Notes: generated by a model from the letters alone, not told the origin. A stretch of 8,034 bases of DNA from an archaeon (GCA_021798095.1 JAJZYL010000056.1:1-8034); one strand, 5' to 3'; shown: positions 1 to 5,884, counted from the first letter of the stretch. Numbers and translations are program-made.

Positions 1-2
1 GA

Positions 3-590
3 AAGTGCAAAAATTACGTCCTGACTGAACTGCCCGGCATAGTATGCATCGACGACCGGCCTTGGAGGCACGGTTGGGTGAATGTATATTGGCACGCTCA
101 GATCCTCAGCGCGCTCCAGGATCGGCCAGAAGAACTTATCATCAAGGTATCTGCCCCTTGAATGGCCGTTGATTACCGCTCCCCTGAACCCGTATCCCTT
201 CACCGTCCGCTCCAGTTCATCCGCGGCCTTTTCCGGGGCCGACGTAGGCAACGCAGCAAATGCCGTAAGGCGGGTGGGGTGCCTTTCGGTCACCTTGGCT
301 ACAAAATCATTTACCGACCTTGCAAATTTTACGGCCTCGGCCGGCTCCATCTGTTCAGTTCCAGGCGAAGTCAGTGAAAGGACCTGCACATCGATGCCGG
401 CCGCATCCATATCAGATATCCTTATCTCCCCCAGGTCCGCAAGCTTTCTGACGAATTCGGAGTAATATGCTGCCGATGAACCGCCATGAGACAATGATCC
501 CTCATGTTGATCTTTGCTTAATTCAGCAGGCGCCGAGAAATGTTCCTCCAGCGCAATAGTCCTCCTAACTGAGCTACCCTTTGATCCCAT
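3..590 (-). CDS. Amidohydrolase, dihydroxybenzoate/resorcylate decarboxylase-like (3' end cut by window)
   Basis: Minus-strand frame open from an ATG at 590 to the window edge, giving the first 196 residues of a protein usually about 300-350 long. Residues 12-18 read IALEEHF. In this amidohydrolase-2 family the same motif opens the TIM barrel and supplies the Glu and His metal ligands (here Glu15 and His17). Residues 141-151 (NGHSRGRYLDD) and 168-175 (IYIHPTVP, with metal ligand His171) are the next family signatures. Family members are metal-dependent, cytosolic, non-oxidative decarboxylases of 2,3- or 2,6-dihydroxybenzoate, or hydrolases of related acids. The substrate cannot be told from half a protein. 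The catalytic Asp would lie outside the window. There is no Shine-Dalgarno before the ATG, but a TATA-like element lies about 27 bases upstream, so the mRNA may be leaderless. A TTG nine bases upstream is a possible alternative start. The gene diverges from the SnoaL-like gene at 701. Family assignment is firm; the reaction is not. Confidence 0.88.
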   Translation of the reverse strand, partial: MGSKGSSVRRTIALEEHFSAPAELSKDQHEGSLSHGGSSAAYYSEFVRKLADLGEIRISDMDAAGIDVQVLSLTSPGTEQMEPAEAVKFARSVNDFVAKVTERHPTRLTAFAALPTSAPEKAADELERTVKGYGFRGAVINGHSRGRYLDDKFFWPILERAEDLSVPIYIHPTVPPRPVVDAYYAGQFSQDVIFAL

Positions 591-612
591 ATTTATCAAT
601 GCAATTTTTGAT

Positions 613-627
613 CTAATAATGTTTTCT
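613..627 (-). promoter_or_regulatory. Probable archaeal BRE/TATA element for the amidohydrolase
   Basis: Read on the minus strand, the purine-rich AGAAAA (627-622) is followed directly by CATTATTAG (621-613), about 23-31 bases before the ATG at 590. This matches the BRE-plus-TATA layout and spacing of an archaeal promoter driving a leaderless transcript. The TATA sequence is not a perfect consensus, so the call rests mainly on position. Confidence 0.4.
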
Positions 628-670
628 ACATTTGTCCTTTGTCGCCAAATTGTAAATTCTCAGCTAACCG

Positions 671-676
671 TATAAG
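671..676 (+). promoter_or_regulatory. Probable TATA box for the tandem SnoaL-like gene
   Basis: TATAAG lies with its centre about 27 bases before the GTG at 701, the usual distance from an archaeal TATA box to a transcription start. No Shine-Dalgarno sequence precedes the GTG. Transcription beginning at or next to the start codon (leaderless) is therefore the simplest reading, and it supports the 701 start. The 591-700 region therefore carries two divergent promoters. Confidence 0.5.
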
Positions 677-700
677 CTCCTGACCTCCCCCTACGGTCAA

Positions 701-1618
701 GTGGTGGAATTGAGCGTATCAACCCTAGGTCAGGCCGGTAAGGGGCACCTCTATCCTGATATCGCCGACGTCAGGAATGCCACGCCAGAAGCCGTGAAAT
801 TCTTTTCATCGTTCTTCACAACCAAGAGCCGCTATGACGTGGACGGGACTATGGCCCATTTCTCCCCCCATATGATTACTTATACGGACGCCACGCTGGG
901 GTGGTTTATAGACGGCTTCCAGGCGCTGAAGGACCTTTTTACAAGGTACATGCCTGGATGGTCTCCAAGCGGCTTGTCTTATCCCACTCGCATACTTGGA
1001 AGCACAGAGAGCGCCCTTGTGGCCTTTACGGATACGCCGGAGCTGTTCGGCGGCGAACTGCGAATCCTTGGCGTTGTCGATTTCGTGGATGGAAAGATAG
1101 TCAGGTGGGTGGACTACTGGGACAGCTGCGGGTTCGATTCGAAGCTGTATGACCGCCTGCGCACGCCCATCGAGAAGTTCCCTCCAGACTTCCATGAAAA
1201 GGAGGCAGCGAGCAAAGCCTCAGTGAAGATCCAAAGGACCGCTAGGCGTCTCCAGGACGCCTTTTCGGCTGGTGACGCGGCCGCCACGATCGACCTCTTT
1301 GCGTATGACGCCGTCTATGAAGATATGGCCCTTCGTACTCAGGTGCTGGGCCGCGCCGCCATCGGACGGTATCTAAAAAGGATACTGGCGGAGGCTCCCT
1401 ACGGCTCGGGCTCAGGGCTCCGCCACGTTGTCGGCGGCGATTATGGTGGCGGGTTCGAATGGGCTGCCGCTCCACGTTCAGCGCTCAAGTTCGGGGTAAC
1501 CGCCCTGGAGCTCGACACCGATGGAAGCATAACACGGTTGACTGCGGTATACGATGGCAGGGTGCTCGGCAGAAGACGCCTCGATGAGCTTACGCTGCTG
1601 TCGCGGGACGAATTCTAG
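701..1618 (+). CDS. Protein with two tandem NTF2/SnoaL-like domains
   Basis: A 305-residue protein with no signal peptide or membrane segment. Two copies of the cone-shaped NTF2/SnoaL-like fold can be read. The first spans about residues 25-150 (FFTTKSRYDVDGTMAHF, then GWFIDGFQALKDLF, then the closing strands ILGVVDFVDGKIVRWVDYWD). The second spans about residues 178-295 (LQDAFSAGDAAATIDLFAYD, VLGRAAIGRYLKRIL, VTALELDTDGSITRLTAVYD). Proteins of this fold are small-molecule isomerases, cyclases, hydratases or ligand-binding subunits, commonly in polyketide, steroid or aromatic metabolism; the exact reaction cannot be deduced. GTG at 701 is chosen because a TATA box sits at the right distance. 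GTG at 704 is equally possible, and the first internal ATG would remove part of domain one. The divergent amidohydrolase suggests a shared pathway. The gene is GC-rich, clearly more so than the trp genes. Confidence 0.8.
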   Translation: MVELSVSTLGQAGKGHLYPDIADVRNATPEAVKFFSSFFTTKSRYDVDGTMAHFSPHMITYTDATLGWFIDGFQALKDLFTRYMPGWSPSGLSYPTRILGSTESALVAFTDTPELFGGELRILGVVDFVDGKIVRWVDYWDSCGFDSKLYDRLRTPIEKFPPDFHEKEAASKASVKIQRTARRLQDAFSAGDAAATIDLFAYDAVYEDMALRTQVLGRAAIGRYLKRILAEAPYGSGSGLRHVVGGDYGGGFEWAAAPRSALKFGVTALELDTDGSITRLTAVYDGRVLGRRRLDELTLLSRDEF

Positions 1619-1823
1619 GGGCTGTATCGAAGGCATAAGGGGCACCTTGCTACGGACTGAATCTTATCACTTCATTACGCGCTCCATATTTCTGGGAAGG
1701 CACCCTTTAACGGCCCATGGGCGCGGAATGATATCACATACTTGAATGCCGTCCATGGAATGGACCTGATATTCAGAATCTAACAAATATATATTATTAT
1801 ATAAGTATGGTTAACCCTAAATT
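1619..1823. other. Intergenic stretch between the SnoaL-like gene and the nucleotidyltransferase
   Basis: These 205 bases hold no convincing gene. The first 160 bases keep the GC-richer character of the left side. The last 45 turn sharply AT-rich and contain the TATA element for the nucleotidyltransferase. In particular there is no small winged-helix antitoxin gene of the AbiEi type, the partner expected upstream of an AbiEii-like toxin. There is no clear T-run terminator for the SnoaL-like gene. Confidence 0.5.
1792..1805 (+). promoter_or_regulatory. TATA-rich promoter for the nucleotidyltransferase
   Basis: The run TATTATTATATAAG ends 18 bases before the ATG at 1824 and is centred about 26 bases upstream of it. 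There is no Shine-Dalgarno between it and the ATG, again consistent with a leaderless archaeal transcript. The surrounding 45 bases are almost entirely A and T, unlike the GC-rich sequence to the left. Confidence 0.5.
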
Positions 1824-2416
1824 ATGGATTTATATAAAAAGATGAGAAAAAGGACGCAGACGGAGCTAGCCTATGCACAAGATATAGTAGTTGAAAAAAT
1901 ATATGATTATTTACCGGAAGTAGTCCTGCACGGGGGGACCCTTATATGGAGGTGTTATGCAGGAAACAGGTTCTCCGAAGACCTTGACTTCTATGCGGCC
2001 TCCAGACTGGGAATACAGGGTTTTTCTGATGATCTAAAACCCTAGGCTTTGTCATTGAAAAGCTGCGTATCAAGGAGAACTCGGGCTGCATAAAACTCCT
2101 GCACGCTAGATCGGAGTTGAAGGTTGAATTCCTTTTCAAGAAGGTTCAGGTCTCTGCATTATTTTACGAAACTGTTGAAGGAAGGAGGGTCATGGTGAGG
2201 GGTCTTACCCCTGAAAGCGTCATCATGGAAAAGGTAGAAGCTTACATGCCCAGAAAAAAAGCAAGGGACCTCTATGACATCGTTCATATGCTTGGTATAG
2301 CTAAAAAAACTCAGGAGGTCAAGGGAAGACTTGCAGCGCTCATAGAAAGCTTCAGGCCTCCCCTGGATTTTTCTGAACTGAACTACGACGGGCTGAAGCC
2401 CGTCGGGTCTAACTGA
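1824..2416 (+). pseudogene. AbiEii/AbiGii-type nucleotidyltransferase, interrupted by a -1 frameshift
   Basis: Two frames together encode one protein. The first (1824-2045) carries the nucleotidyltransferase signature: GGT at residues 37-39, then RFSEDLDFY at 49-57 with Asp53 and Asp55 as metal ligands. It stops at TAG 2043-2045. The second frame is open from 2033 to the TGA at 2414-2416 and carries the C-terminal family motif MEKVEAYMPRKKARDLYDIV. Adding one A to the AAAA run at 2036-2039 joins them as DDLKTLGFVIEKL. The joined product of about 197 residues would be a compact member of the family. Some members are toxins that transfer nucleotides to tRNA or other targets and are paired with an AbiEi-like antitoxin; no antitoxin is visible here. 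The last dozen or so residues appear to be written by the end of the adjoining IS. The gene could be dead, a sequencing error at the A run, or expressed by -1 slippage. Family assignment is strong; activity is doubtful. Confidence 0.82.
2386..2405. repeat. Perfect 8-bp hairpin, probable right-end palindrome of the IS200-type element
   Basis: CGACGGGC (2386-2393), loop TGAA, GCCCGTCG (2398-2405). It lies three bases beyond the tnpA stop on the minus strand. In IS200/IS605 elements a subterminal hairpin that the Y1 transposase binds as single-stranded DNA sits just downstream of the last gene. The hairpin also falls inside the last codons of the plus-strand nucleotidyltransferase, so the two features share sequence. 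The cleavage site itself cannot be fixed from one copy. Confidence 0.65.
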
Positions 2417-2887
2417 AATCGGCCAGCCTTGTCTGCCTGTTGACGTTCCCCTCCAGGAGCGCAGATTTTGACCCGGCCTGAGGCAGCCAGTGCTTCCTCT
2501 TCTGGCTGTTCTGCACCGCACGGTCTCTGCTGTGGTCGATCCGACGGACCTGTAGAAGTAGCCGTAGCTCCAGAACGAATCGCCCCACAGCTTCCCCCTC
2601 ACCCTATCCCGCAGCCGATGCCTGATAACGTAGGCTGACGCTCCCTTGAGCCTCTGCGCCATGTACGGCACGGAGTACTTCCTGCACCCGCTCACGAACA
2701 GGTGCACGTGGTCCGGCCCGAACTCGCAGGCTTCCATGCCTATGCCGAGCCCTTCGCACGTCGTCCTGAAGCTCTCCCTGCAGAGCGCCCTGACCTCTTC
2801 ATCCAGGAAGACATCCCTCCTGTACTTGGGCGTGAACTGCAGGTGGTAGTTGGCCTCCCCGAAGGTAGAGCCTACGCTAGTCAACAA
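2409..2887 (-). pseudogene. tnpA: IS200-type Y1 transposase TnpA, frameshifted with loss of the catalytic tyrosine
   Basis: The 5' frame begins at TTG 2887 (an in-frame TAA lies immediately upstream). It reads YHLQFTPKYRRDVF, then GPDHVHLFVS with the HUH pair His60 and His62, then LWGDSFWSYGYFYRSVG and TAETVR at residues 119-124. The family next expects two residues, the catalytic Tyr, and a conserved helix. Instead the frame goes wrong at about 2516, and the true C-terminus continues in another frame from 2516 as VQNSQKRKHWLPQAG to a TAG at 2409. The junction fits a deletion of 7 (or 4) bases that took out the Tyr codon. Intact, the protein would be about 160 residues, slightly longer than typical 130-150-residue TnpA proteins. 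It would be a cytosolic single-strand DNA nuclease joining IS ends. The start is uncertain because the nearest ATG codons are followed at once by stops. Confidence 0.85.
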
Positions 2888-2905
2888 TTACATTTATTTC
2901 ATCCA

Positions 2906-2953
2906 ACCCCCTGTGGCCACAGGGGGTCGGAGCTATCAGGTCCAGCCCCCTGT
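2906..2953. repeat. Three-copy inverted repeat forming alternative stems in the IS left end
   Basis: CCCCCTGT occurs at 2907-2914 and 2946-2953, and its complement ACAGGGGG at 2919-2926. The first pair makes a perfect 11-bp palindrome (2906-2927). The second pair makes an 8-bp stem with a 19-base loop. Both use the middle copy, so only one can form at a time. On the minus strand the set lies just before the tnpA start and its G-rich strand precedes the start region. In IS200 the left end is known to carry stem-loops that terminate incoming transcription and hide the tnpA ribosome site; the same role is inferred here. Confidence 0.6.
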
Positions 2954-2989
2954 TAGAGATGGATTACGCTGGAAGATAAGCGTTTTAGA

Positions 2990-3009
2990 CCTCGGGCCGA
3001 GGCCCGAGG
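2990..3009. repeat. GC-rich hairpin downstream of trpA
   Basis: CCTCGGGC (2990-2997) pairs with GCCCGAGG (3002-3009) around CGAG, an 8-bp stem that can zip to 9. On the plus strand it is followed by GATTCTTTTTAT, the look of an intrinsic terminator for rightward transcripts. On the minus strand it lies about 30 bases after the trpA stop and is preceded by GAATCC, which resembles the flank of a right-end hairpin from an IS605-like element. Terminator, IS end, or both are possible. It differs in sequence from the hairpin at 2386-2405. Confidence 0.5.
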
Positions 3010-3041
3010 GATTCTTTTTATACACTAAAATCACTATAAAT

Positions 3042-3860
3042 CTAGGGTCGAATTGCTGTCAATGTCGCCGATTTCAGCTTAGATACATATTCAATTATTT
3101 GTTCAGCCCTCTCTCTTCTATTATTATATCTGGAAATGAGTTCTATGAGTGCGCTTCCAACCACGGCTCCGTCGGCTCCCGAGCTCAGGGCTGTTGCCAC
3201 CTGTTCCGGTGTGGATATGCCAAACCCAACAGCTAGCGGTATCGCTCCATTTATGCTCTGCTTGGTTCGTCTAATTAGATTTATCGTGTCGTTGCTCAGC
3301 ACACCTTTGGCGCCAGTTACCCCATAATGTGAAACAAGGTATATGAATCCAGTTGATGATTTTACGAGCGCGTTGAGCCTGGCTTGATTAGTTGATGGCG
3401 CGGCCATCATAATCAAATCCATCGATTTTTTCTTGCTGCTTTTAGCTACATTTGACGACTCTTCAAGTGGTAAATCAGGTATTATAAGACCATCCACACC
3501 ACATTGCTTAGCGAAATTTATGAATCGCTCGACCCCTGGGTTATAAAGAATATTGAAATAGGTCATAACTACTATTGGTATCTTATGCTTTTTTTTCATC
3601 TCAGATATCATAATAAGCACAGATTTCCAATTGCTTCCTGAAGAAATAGCCCTTATTCCTGCAGCTTGAATGGTCTTCCCATCGGCTATAGGTTCCGAAA
3701 ATGGTATGCCTATTTCGAGTATATCTATACCAGCTTCGACAAGGGAGTCTATGATTGACTTTGTTTCGTTCAGGTCAGGATCCCCTCCCATTATATAGCA
3801 AATTAAAGCGCCTTCATGGCGTCTTGAAAGGCCACTAAAGGTGTCAGATATCAAAGTCAA
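3042..3860 (-). CDS. trpA: Tryptophan synthase alpha subunit
   Basis: TrpA cleaves indole-3-glycerol phosphate to indole and glyceraldehyde-3-phosphate; indole passes through a tunnel to the beta subunit in the alpha2beta2 complex. The 272-residue length is normal for this TIM barrel. The catalytic pair is in place with the same numbering as the Salmonella enzyme: Glu49 (ILEIGIPF) and Asp60 (IADGKTIQ). Loop 6 reads GVTG at 180-183, and the phosphate site has GFGIS and GAVVGSAL. Residue 56, normally Asp at the contact with the beta subunit, is Glu. The start is TTG at 3860, one base past the trpB stop and preceded by a GGGG stretch. No ATG lies nearby in frame, and conserved sequence begins within about 15 residues. 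It is the last gene of the operon, with only weak T-rich sequence after its TAG. Confidence 0.96.
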   Translation of the reverse strand: MTLISDTFSGLSRRHEGALICYIMGGDPDLNETKSIIDSLVEAGIDILEIGIPFSEPIADGKTIQAAGIRAISSGSNWKSVLIMISEMKKKHKIPIVVMTYFNILYNPGVERFINFAKQCGVDGLIIPDLPLEESSNVAKSSKKKSMDLIMMAAPSTNQARLNALVKSSTGFIYLVSHYGVTGAKGVLSNDTINLIRRTKQSINGAIPLAVGFGISTPEQVATALSSGADGAVVGSALIELISRYNNRRERAEQIIEYVSKLKSATLTAIRP

Positions 3861-3861
3861 T

Positions 3862-5040
3862 CTAATCGCCCCTATTAATTATGGTTTGGACATCCTTATC
3901 GCCGCGTCCGGAAAGAGTTACTACTATCGACTGCTTTTCATTCATATCCCTTGCCATCCTTATAGCTTCAGCTATAGCATGGGAAGATTCAAGCGCTGGT
4001 ATGATCCCTTCCAATAGAGATAATTTGCGGAAGGCTACTATGGCTTCACTATCATTCACTATGGTGTACCTTACACGGCCTGATTTCATCAAATAGGAAT
4101 GCTCTGGCCCGACAGCCGAATAATCAAGGCCCGCGGCTATGCTATACGTATCGTCAATCTGGCCGTTACTATCCTCCAGTACATGCGATAGCATTCCGTG
4201 AAGCACGCCTTCTCTTCCCCTAAGGAGAGCGGCAGAGCCACTGTGGTTTCCATGCCCACCGGCTTCAACGCCCACCAATTTAACCGCCTGATCTTCTATA
4301 AATGGATAAAAACTACCCATTGAGTTACTCCCTCCCCCTACACATGCAACTATTGCATCCGGCGCTCTTCCTTCGATTTTCATCATATCCCTCTTAATTT
4401 CCTTTCCAATTACACTCTGGAAATCCCGCACTATCATTGGGTATGGGTGAGGACCTACTACGGAGCCTATTAGATAGTGCGTGTTTACCAAGTTAGTGAC
4501 CCAATCCCTTAGAGCTTCATTTATGGCATCCTTGAGCGTCCTGGAGCCACTGTCCACTTTATGCACCTTTGCCCCCAGCAGCGTCATCCTATATACGTTT
4601 ATTTCCTGTCTTTTTATATCCTCAGAACCCATGTACACTTCTGCATGCAAACCTAGGGCAGCGCAGGCCATAGCAGTTGCAACACCATGCTGTCCTGCCC
4701 CCGTTTCTGCAATTACCCTTCCCTTTTTCATATATTTGGCAAGCAGCGCCTGCCCTAGGGTATTATTGATCTTATGTGCCCCGCCGTGGAGCAGGTCCTC
4801 CCGTTTAAGATATATCTTTGCGCCACCGGCGAACTTGGTCAGATTCTTAGCCAGATAGGTGGGTGTTGGCCTGCCTGCATAGTAAGCTAGATACCATTCC
4901 AGCTCCCTTTTGAATGAGGTATCATCCTTCACCTTTTTATATGCTGCCTCCAATTCATGAACAGCCGGCATCAATACTTCAGGTACGAATTGGCCTCCGT
5001 AAATTCCAAATTTTCCGTTTATAGGATATTTATACTCCAT
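3862..5040 (-). CDS. trpB: Tryptophan synthase beta subunit (TrpB1 type)
   Basis: TrpB is the PLP enzyme that condenses indole with serine to give tryptophan, paired with TrpA. The 392-residue length and the sequence match the main TrpB1 class rather than the longer stand-alone TrpB2. Visible landmarks are FGIYGGQFVPE (11-21), the PLP lysine Lys90 in GGAHKINN, the catalytic Glu112 in ETGAGQHGVATA, the phosphate-binding GGGSN (235-239), LDYSAVGPEHSYL near 305-317, and EGIIPALESSHA followed by GRGDKD close to the C-terminus. The interface residues SGSRTLKDA include Lys170, the likely partner of TrpA position 56. ATG at 5040 follows the trpC stop by 13 bases, and AAGG sits about 10 bases before it as a ribosome site. 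The stop is one base from the trpA start. Confidence 0.97.
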   Translation of the reverse strand: MEYKYPINGKFGIYGGQFVPEVLMPAVHELEAAYKKVKDDTSFKRELEWYLAYYAGRPTPTYLAKNLTKFAGGAKIYLKREDLLHGGAHKINNTLGQALLAKYMKKGRVIAETGAGQHGVATAMACAALGLHAEVYMGSEDIKRQEINVYRMTLLGAKVHKVDSGSRTLKDAINEALRDWVTNLVNTHYLIGSVVGPHPYPMIVRDFQSVIGKEIKRDMMKIEGRAPDAIVACVGGGSNSMGSFYPFIEDQAVKLVGVEAGGHGNHSGSAALLRGREGVLHGMLSHVLEDSNGQIDDTYSIAAGLDYSAVGPEHSYLMKSGRVRYTIVNDSEAIVAFRKLSLLEGIIPALESSHAIAEAIRMARDMNEKQSIVVTLSGRGDKDVQTIINRGD

Positions 5041-5053
5041 CTATAACAACCTT

Positions 5054-5884
5054 TTAATTTTTCAATTTTTCCTGCTCTGATAAAGGCATAAGGGTTCTAA
5101 GCTCGGATTCAGGGTCTGCCGAAGCCATTATGGCGCTTCCTATCAGGAAGCCGCGATAACCCAGTTTCGATAACTTAACCACTTCCTTTCTGGTCGATAT
5201 GCCACTCTCGGCTATAACTGTATTTTTCACCTGCGTGCCAGCAAGCACATCTTCGCAGGTAGATAAACTAGTTTTTAAAGTTGACAAATCTCTATTGTTA
5301 ACTCCGACAATATCAGCATTAAATTTTATTGCTTGTAAAAACTGCCTTTTTGTATGTACTTCCAGTACCACTTCCAAGCCCAGTCTATGTGTTGTATCGA
5401 TCATAAATTTAAGATCGTAGTCGCTGTACTTATGTTCAAATATAGAAAAGATAAGGAGTATTGCATCTGCCCCGACCCTATGTCCAGCTTCTATCTGTAT
5501 CGGATCTATTATTATATCTTTCATTAGGATTGGAAGGCCAGTAGCGCTCTTAGCTTCAGGTATATATTTGAGCTCACCATCAAAATACTTCCGTTCCACA
5601 AGAACTGAAAGGCCTATCGCGCCGCCACGTTCTAGAGACCTAGCTAGGGTTCGTATATTTGTGCTTCTTCTAATTTCGCCGGCTGATGGCGACGCAAACT
5701 TGATCTCTGCAATTATCGGTACACTTTGGGCATGATCTATGGCTGTTTTGAGGCTTCTCTTTTCAAGAGTTATTGGCTCCACCTGATAATAACCATTTGA
5801 TATGTCTTTAGCTGCAGCATCAACAAGCATGCTGATGAAATCTGTGCCATTAAAACGTCTCAATCTTTGCTTCATCTCCCCCAT
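5054..5884 (-). CDS. trpC: Indole-3-glycerol phosphate synthase
   Basis: TrpC closes the indole ring, converting carboxyphenylamino-deoxyribulose-5-phosphate to indole-3-glycerol phosphate with loss of CO2. The 276-residue single-domain TIM barrel shows the full active site: Glu60 and Lys62 in AEIKFASPSAG, Lys122 in MKDIIIDPIQIE, Glu175 in VVLEVH, Asn196 and Arg198 in GVNNRDL, and Glu226-Ser227 in IAESGIS, then GFLIGSAIM. These correspond to the catalytic and substrate-binding residues of Sulfolobus IGPS. There is no fused TrpF domain. ATG at 5884 overlaps the end of trpD by 35 bases and has AGGT just upstream; a second in-frame ATG at 5875 would also begin inside trpD. Either leaves the conserved domain whole. 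The overlap suggests translational coupling to trpD. Confidence 0.96.
   Translation of the reverse strand: MGEMKQRLRRFNGTDFISMLVDAAAKDISNGYYQVEPITLEKRSLKTAIDHAQSVPIIAEIKFASPSAGEIRRSTNIRTLARSLERGGAIGLSVLVERKYFDGELKYIPEAKSATGLPILMKDIIIDPIQIEAGHRVGADAILLIFSIFEHKYSDYDLKFMIDTTHRLGLEVVLEVHTKRQFLQAIKFNADIVGVNNRDLSTLKTSLSTCEDVLAGTQVKNTVIAESGISTRKEVVKLSKLGYRGFLIGSAIMASADPESELRTLMPLSEQEKLKN

Larger units (their letters stand above)
2386..2953 (-). mobile_element. Degenerate IS200-type insertion sequence (IS200/IS605 family), tnpA only
   Basis: The element consists of a tnpA remnant flanked by hairpins: a right-end stem at 2386-2405 and a left-end set at 2906-2953. There is no tnpB, so this is the IS200 layout. 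Family members move as single strands through TnpA, make no target duplication and have no terminal inverted repeats, so the exact ends cannot be read here. They are set at the outer hairpins and may be off by tens of bases, and the left end might reach as far as 3010. It sits at the 3' end of the nucleotidyltransferase and about 90 bases downstream of trpA. The transposase is broken, so the element could move only if an intact TnpA acted on it from elsewhere. Confidence 0.65.

Noticed and set aside
82..465. 127-residue plus-strand frame at the left edge
   Set aside because: It is the opposite strand of the amidohydrolase, whose motifs (EEHF, NGH, HPT) clearly define the coding strand.
806..1195. 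129-residue minus-strand reading frame inside the SnoaL-like gene
   Set aside because: Antisense to a well-supported gene, no recognisable motif, and typical of GC-rich shadow frames.
1554..1745. 63-residue plus-strand frame overlapping the end of the SnoaL-like gene
   Set aside because: It begins inside a confident gene in another frame and shows no family features or ribosome site.
1751..1765. Six-base inverted repeat GTCCAT/ATGGAC with a 3-base gap
   Set aside because: Too short and not followed by a T run; likely chance, not counted as a terminator or operator.
2159..2517. Continuation of the 5' tnpA frame to 2159 as a 242-residue protein
   Set aside because: After residue 124 the sequence loses all family resemblance, while the true TnpA C-terminus is found in another frame. 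The tail runs antisense through the nucleotidyltransferase.
2850..3236. 128-residue plus-strand frame across the IS left end and the end of trpA
   Set aside because: It spans hairpins and runs antisense to conserved trpA sequence, with no domain or start signal.
4481..4858. 125-residue plus-strand frame within trpB
   Set aside because: Antisense of conserved PLP-enzyme motifs; no independent evidence.
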